Assembly: GCA_963693365.1 (NCBI GenBank)
Contig: CAVNZM010000017.1
Coordinates: forward strand, 5,146,001-5,210,000
Direction of reading: 5' to 3'
DNA: 64,000 bases
From: Amoebidium appalachense
Lineage: Eukaryota > Ichthyosporea
In this document: piece by piece, positions 43,899 to 64,000 of the stretch
Position numbering within the stretch: the stretch's first letter is position 1
How the letters are laid out: every line of letters begins with the position of its first letter
Notes under the pieces: model-generated
The model's database searches: none
Seen by the model: the letters and a program-made list of their open reading frames with translations, nothing else
What the model was told of the DNA's origin: nothing
Made by a program: the position numbers and the translations under genes

Positions 43899-44680
43899 GG
43901 TGTTCACTGTTGATCTCTGCTGCAGGCTTGAATCTTTGCAAAGGACATGTAACTGTGTCCGTCAAAGGGCTACCAATAATCTTCAGAAATCCTGCTATCA
44001 ACGTGCACGTTCAAAAAGAAATTACCAGTCTTTCAGTCTTTCCTATTCTTTTCAAAGACCTCTTCCACATATAACGATCATGATATCGCCACCTGGACGT
44101 CTAACAAAACTTGTGCCAGCAAAGTCTAGAAAGGGGCTTTCACTGTGGGCAACATGCACAATGTGGCACATGCACATTGCGGGTACGGTGACAGTACTCC
44201 AGTAAACCACGGCCATGAGCCAGGGGGGGTCCAACGGCCGTCGTAATGAGAGTAAAAACAAAAGTTTTACAACAAAATTTTAATCTCATATATGCCAGCT
44301 ATTTAGTCAAAGAAAATCCACCAACACCCATAAAGTCACGGATAGATCAAAACTAATTTGGTGAATCTGGCAGATGCAGTATTTAAGGCGGTTGTTCATA
44401 TTATATTAGAAGTTTAACATCGGAGACTTCTACAATTTTCAACTTTTTGAAAAGCAGGAGCCACTCTGTGGGGTTTCTGCGGCACTAAGGTAGTAGTTGG
44501 CTAAACACGCACCCAAATATTGCTATTGGATTAGATTTGAAGAGGCGGGAGATAACAGCTCATCATCTAATTGGCTATAGCGATATCATGCATCACCCTA
44601 CACTTGACAACGGCTCATCACCAAGATCAGTGCTGGGCGGCGGGGCTGCAGGTTCGTGGCTTCAAGTGAACTTCATATTT

Positions 44681-44716
<36 letters not shown>

Positions 44717-46060
44717 TACCCACGAAACCTTTTCTTTATCTGCCATAACTGAATTAAAAATAATGTAGGTCCATATAGCTCTGTTAGTGAGAGAAGTTAT
44801 GCCTACTAGGAAAGGTTCGAAGGAAGACCGTGACAAGACCGTGGCTAAGATTATTCGGTCATCGATCTTATGACCGGTAAGACCCTGATCCAGCTGCCTG
44901 AATCCTGAATCATGCAGGTAAACGACGACCAATTTTTTGTAGCTGCCGATCATATGAACTGAAATTTATCTTGGAAATTCACTATGTAATTGTTTCCCTG
45001 TGTATGATCAGTACGCCCTGGCTTACTTGCGTCTTGAGTGAAGCGGCCATGAACTGAATCAGCTGATCAGTGAAGTCCGACGGCCTATGGTGAATAATTG
45101 CTCCGCCGGCTGATGCCCAGTTTGTAGAATAGCTTCCCACCTATTCTGTGGAATGCTGACTCCGCTGGAGTTTCGAGCCAAGCCAACTTTGACCCGAGAA
45201 AGTTTTCTTCGCGAGTCAAACACTGTACTGTACACTATGCCAACAGGTATCTTGTATAATACGGCATTAGCCAAATAAAGTGGGAATAATAAGGTAAAAT
45301 GATTTGTAATAGAAATTTAGAGGCATGTGGAGCAAAACTGGCCTAGTCTTCTAATTTATTACTACCTTTGGCTAGGAGGCTACTGGCTAATATTAGCGTC
45401 GAACCGATTCGAGCTCTTGGGTCATTTTCATTTTTCACCGAACTCTCGAATTGACATGATTGGCTGCGAACTCGGCACGCCGTAGGTATTTACGGAAATA
45501 ATCACGGCCAAGGATATTTTTTATATTTCATTTCTACAGCTCCATCCATGGTTAATTCGAATATTATAAGCTTGAGGCAACGAGGCAGATTGGAAGGAAT
45601 TTTGTTGGTTCTTTCTAATAGTGTAAGGCACAAAATAAGAATAATTTTTATCTGCATTTGCTTGCCTTTAGTCTTTTTTTGATCGAAAAAACCAATTACT
45701 AATTTTATTAGCGTGCTCAGTGACCATCCAACCGCCCGGGGGCCAAACATGTTTGGACCCCCCTTTCATGAACTTTCACAGATGTATGGTGAAGCAATAT
45801 CTTATGCTTGGCTTCACGTGAGGCAATTTCGCATTCGAACCAATCTGTGGGAAGTAATATATGTCGGGGCTTAGGCATTTCTGATTGGCCGACGGCAGAT
45901 TTTATCGTGGAAATAAGAAAAACTATTGTGTTTTGTTCTGGGGACAAAACAATAGCACCTTGTAAGGCAGTATTGTTGTTATCAAAATCCCTCTCTCCAT
46001 ATACATCCTTTTGATTTTAATATTCCCAATATTCATGCCGAAAGTAATAGAAAAACGACA
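43899..46060. other. intergenic between divergent DsbA gene and small plus-strand gene
   Basis: Unusually free of microsatellites. No TATA box is clear upstream of the DsbA start. A run of about 33 A at 44682-44714 follows a GGTTCGTGGCTTCAAG stretch that could be a degenerate tRNA-type B box, so a SINE or processed sequence is possible but weak. No convincing ORF. Confidence 0.5.
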
Positions 46061-46161
46061 CGGAAGATGGCGCTAAAATCTCACCAAAATGCTCACCTTC
46101 AAGTCAAATCTACCTTCGTGCTTTTCATCGGGGCAGATCCAGCCTATCATACTTGCGGGAA

Positions 46162-46199
46162 CCAATCAGAATTCTCGACAGCTGGGTCGACACTATATA
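46162..46199 (+). promoter_or_regulatory. CCAAT and TATA boxes of the 46.4-kb gene
   Basis: CCAAT at 46162-46166 and TATATA at 46194-46199 stand about 175 bases before an ATG. Spacing resembles the copy A and C promoters. Confidence 0.55.
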
Positions 46200-46371
46200 G
46201 ACTCGAGCCCTGGCCACACATCAGCACATTCGCGCCATCCACGGCACACACACACAGGCAGAAAAGGCAAACTACCTGCAAACTTTTACCGCTGACCTGT
46301 GTGAGCACAACACGCAAATACACACACACGCACACACATAAAAACATACACGTACAGACAACCCTCAAATC

Positions 46372-46593
46372 ATGGAGCCATACATGAGGATTCACTCCTC
46401 CGTCCCTGAGGACCCCAATGTCTTCCACACTCAAGACACAGCGATTGTCGACTTGCTTGCGAAGAAGGGCCGCATTTCTGAAAAGCGCATCACACGCAAC
46501 CCTTTCACCGGTTTGGGCTCTATGGAGTTTGTCGTGTGCACCACGGATTTCGCCATGTACAAACCGAAGGTTTTAGTTGCCGCCTCTCACTAA
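46372..46593 (+). CDS. small ORF, 73 residues, unknown
   Basis: ATG in an ATCATGG context begins MEPYMRIHSSVPEDPNVF and ends at TAA 46591-46593. It has ordinary complexity, one cysteine, no signal peptide and no membrane segment. I do not recognise it. A second open frame follows (46574-47047, with VRGGKDQQAYSLRRLLFAKP) that also looks protein-like and could be a later exon, but no clear intron joins them. AATAAA at 47077-47082 would end the transcript. Confidence 0.45.
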   Translation: MEPYMRIHSSVPEDPNVFHTQDTAIVDLLAKKGRISEKRITRNPFTGLGSMEFVVCTTDFAMYKPKVLVAASH

Positions 46594-46597
46594 TCTC

Positions 46598-47047
46598 GGG
46601 GAGACAACTCCGTACCGCGGCACACATGCCACGCAACAAATTACGACGTGCATCATAGCTCAACCGTACGTTCTGCAGCAAGATTTTTTTGCAGCAAGTG
46701 TACTTATTGCAGCTGATGTAGTTTTTGCAACAGGGCATTTGGTGCCAAGTGTGCGAGGTGGGAAGGATCAGCAAGCGTACTCCTTGCGACGTTTACTGTT
46801 TGCGAAGCCTGGAAATGCTCTTCGGAGTGACGACGAAGTCGATAACATTAGCGCACTAGCCTGGGCGCTGGAGGAAAGCTGCGAAGTCTCGCACTGTATT
46901 TCTAGCTTATGTCAAAATTTACGCGAGTACGCGAATGCACGTATATACATATATTGTATGATACTTGTACAGCCATTTATATTATATTATCTGGGTAGGT
47001 TATATATTGTTTGTTTTTGTTGTTGCGCTGGGCGCGCAGTCGAATGA
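46598..47047 (+). CDS. possible second ORF or exon of the 46.4-kb transcript
   Basis: Open frame without an obvious start codon between the 73-residue ORF and the poly(A) signal. It contains SALAWALEESCEVSHCISSL and a hydrophobic C-terminal stretch. Not recognised; may be 3' UTR. Confidence 0.25.
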   Translation, partial: GETTPYRGTHATQQITTCIIAQPYVLQQDFFAASVLIAADVVFATGHLVPSVRGGKDQQAYSLRRLLFAKPGNALRSDDEVDNISALAWALEESCEVSHCISSLCQNLREYANARIYIYCMILVQPFILYYLGRLYIVCFCCCAGRAVE

Positions 47048-47076
47048 TTTCAACATGGAGGCTTCAAAGCGTATAC

Positions 47077-47082
47077 AATAAA
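47077..47082 (+). other. poly(A) signal
   Basis: AATAAA about 480 bases after the small ORF stop. Confidence 0.4.
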
Positions 47083-48025
47083 TTCACACCCTTTCCCGTT
47101 CATTTGCGACACTACCAAGGCCACCTACTGTACAGCACTTAGAGGGTCTTGGTTACAACAAACGGCCCCGTTTGCGGTTGAAATACCCAAATCCTCTCCT
47201 CTTGTACTACTCACTCATCTCCTTCGAGCACACCCCCCAACAACTATAACACACGCCGGTTACACAAGTTGAAAAGCAAAAAAAAAAATAACTACGATCT
47301 TTTTCCAAGGGCATTTCTTCAAACCCCCCCCCCCCTACACATACACACACACTCCCTGGCCCTTCTGTGAACTCAGGTCTCTCTTTCAGGGCTTTTCTTC
47401 TCTCCCCGCCCCCTCCCCCCCCCCCCCCCCCCCCCCCCACCCACCCACCCACCCACCCACCCACCCACCCACCCATCCACCCTCCCCCCCGCGCGCAGAC
47501 ACAAACAACGTGAACCTCTCTTTTAACAATCGATCTCAGCTCAAGACGAACCCGAACTCGAAGGACAGATGGGCACAGGACGTACAGTAACTGATCTTTA
47601 GCTCCTTGAGCCACTACAGCCATGTCTTTATAACAATCAATTTATACTGTTGTTTACAAACTACGGTGTCAACAACGACTCAACAAGTCGAGTTGCTACG
47701 TATGAGTATGTTGCAAACCATCGCGTCTAATAACAAGTAGGACGTCGTATATGTGCACATGAAGCTTCATTCCCACATATTCTATTATACACATAACACA
47801 CGTGTAGCTTTACGTGTTACTGCGCTGTGGCATTCTCCTACTCGGAATATGTACAATCCCAACGGCAAGGCAGTAGTGTGATCAAACCCAAAAGGACAGA
47901 GCCGGGATGGGGGTGGGGGTGGGGGGGGGGAAACCAGACAAACATATAAATTCTAGTTTACTTATACATATACATATAGTATATGTGCATATACAATACT
48001 TGGCACCAATCCGAGTGGTTGCATT
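47083..48025. other. convergent intergenic region
   Basis: Contains poly(C) and CCCA repeats (47411-47473), a short G run (47917-47930) and unique AT-rich DNA. It must hold the 3' UTR of the SBP2-like gene on the minus strand; no strong AATAAA was picked out on that strand. Confidence 0.5.
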
Positions 48026-63808
<15,783 letters not shown>

Positions 63809-64000
63809 CTGCTTGGGTGGGTGGGTGGGTGGGTGGGGGGAGGGGGGGGGGGGGGGGGGGGTGGGGGGGTGAATATGGTGCCCTACAAACATCTGCGACT
63901 CAACCCCCCCTCTCCCACCTCCCCCTTCCCCCCCCAACACACACACACAGGGCTCCCCCCGACACACACATATCCACCCCTCCCCCCTCCCCCCCTCCCC

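Noticed and set aside
44500-44714. SINE or tRNA-derived element ending in ~33 A
   Set aside because: The B-box-like GGTTCGTGGCT is imperfect, no A box was found, and no target duplication was visible.

Overview
The window is nuclear DNA of a eukaryote. It has spliced genes with GT-AG introns of roughly 0.2-2.3 kb, TATA and CCAAT promoter motifs, AATAAA poly(A) signals, two Ty1/copia retrotransposons and a non-LTR retrotransposon. Non-coding DNA is dominated by very long simple repeats: CA/GT, GA/CT, CGCA, and uninterrupted poly(C)/poly(G), including one run of 138 G. A SECIS-binding-protein-2 homologue suggests a lineage that makes selenoproteins. A microalga or another protist is my best guess, but the sequence alone does not fix the taxon.

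Layout. 1-5926: copia element A on the plus strand, entered inside its 5' LTR and frameshifted in a C10 run. 5927-9010: simple repeats and dispersed repeats. 9158-9625: a minus-strand pseudogene (copy D) of a secreted four-cysteine protein family. 9732-14668: copia element B on the minus strand, nearly intact, with LTRs differing at about one internal site by eye. 14839-17172: a second copy of the dispersed block at 7595-9010, into which a fold-back element (16152-16560) has inserted; the other copy preserves the empty site. 17705-18191: a second fold-back element. 18192-21400: mostly non-coding. 21420-23930: a non-LTR retrotransposon interrupted by a 568-bp terminal-inverted-repeat element. 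24184-24610: a 39-bp minisatellite with a three-unit higher-order period. 25134-28530: 3' exons of a HAD-family (pyrimidine 5'-nucleotidase-like) gene on the plus strand. 29700-37215: a cluster of the four-cysteine secreted family (intact copy A, remnant B, frameshifted copy C) among dispersed repeats, MITE-like elements and two more fold-back elements. 38514-43898: a complete five-exon DsbA/FrnE-like oxidoreductase gene on the minus strand. 46194-47082: a small plus-strand transcription unit of unknown function. 48026-63808 and beyond: a large minus-strand gene whose exons join in phase into an SBP2-like protein followed by a GOLD domain and a low-complexity tail.

The host genes do not form an operon or a pathway. 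DsbA/FrnE (thiol-disulfide chemistry) and the SBP2 homologue (selenocysteine insertion) have at most a loose redox theme. The main novelties are the SBP2-GOLD architecture, the fold-back transposon family with an empty/filled site pair, the secreted CX3C-X10-CX3C family, and the arrangement of poly(C) near 5' splice sites with CA repeats near 3' splice sites.
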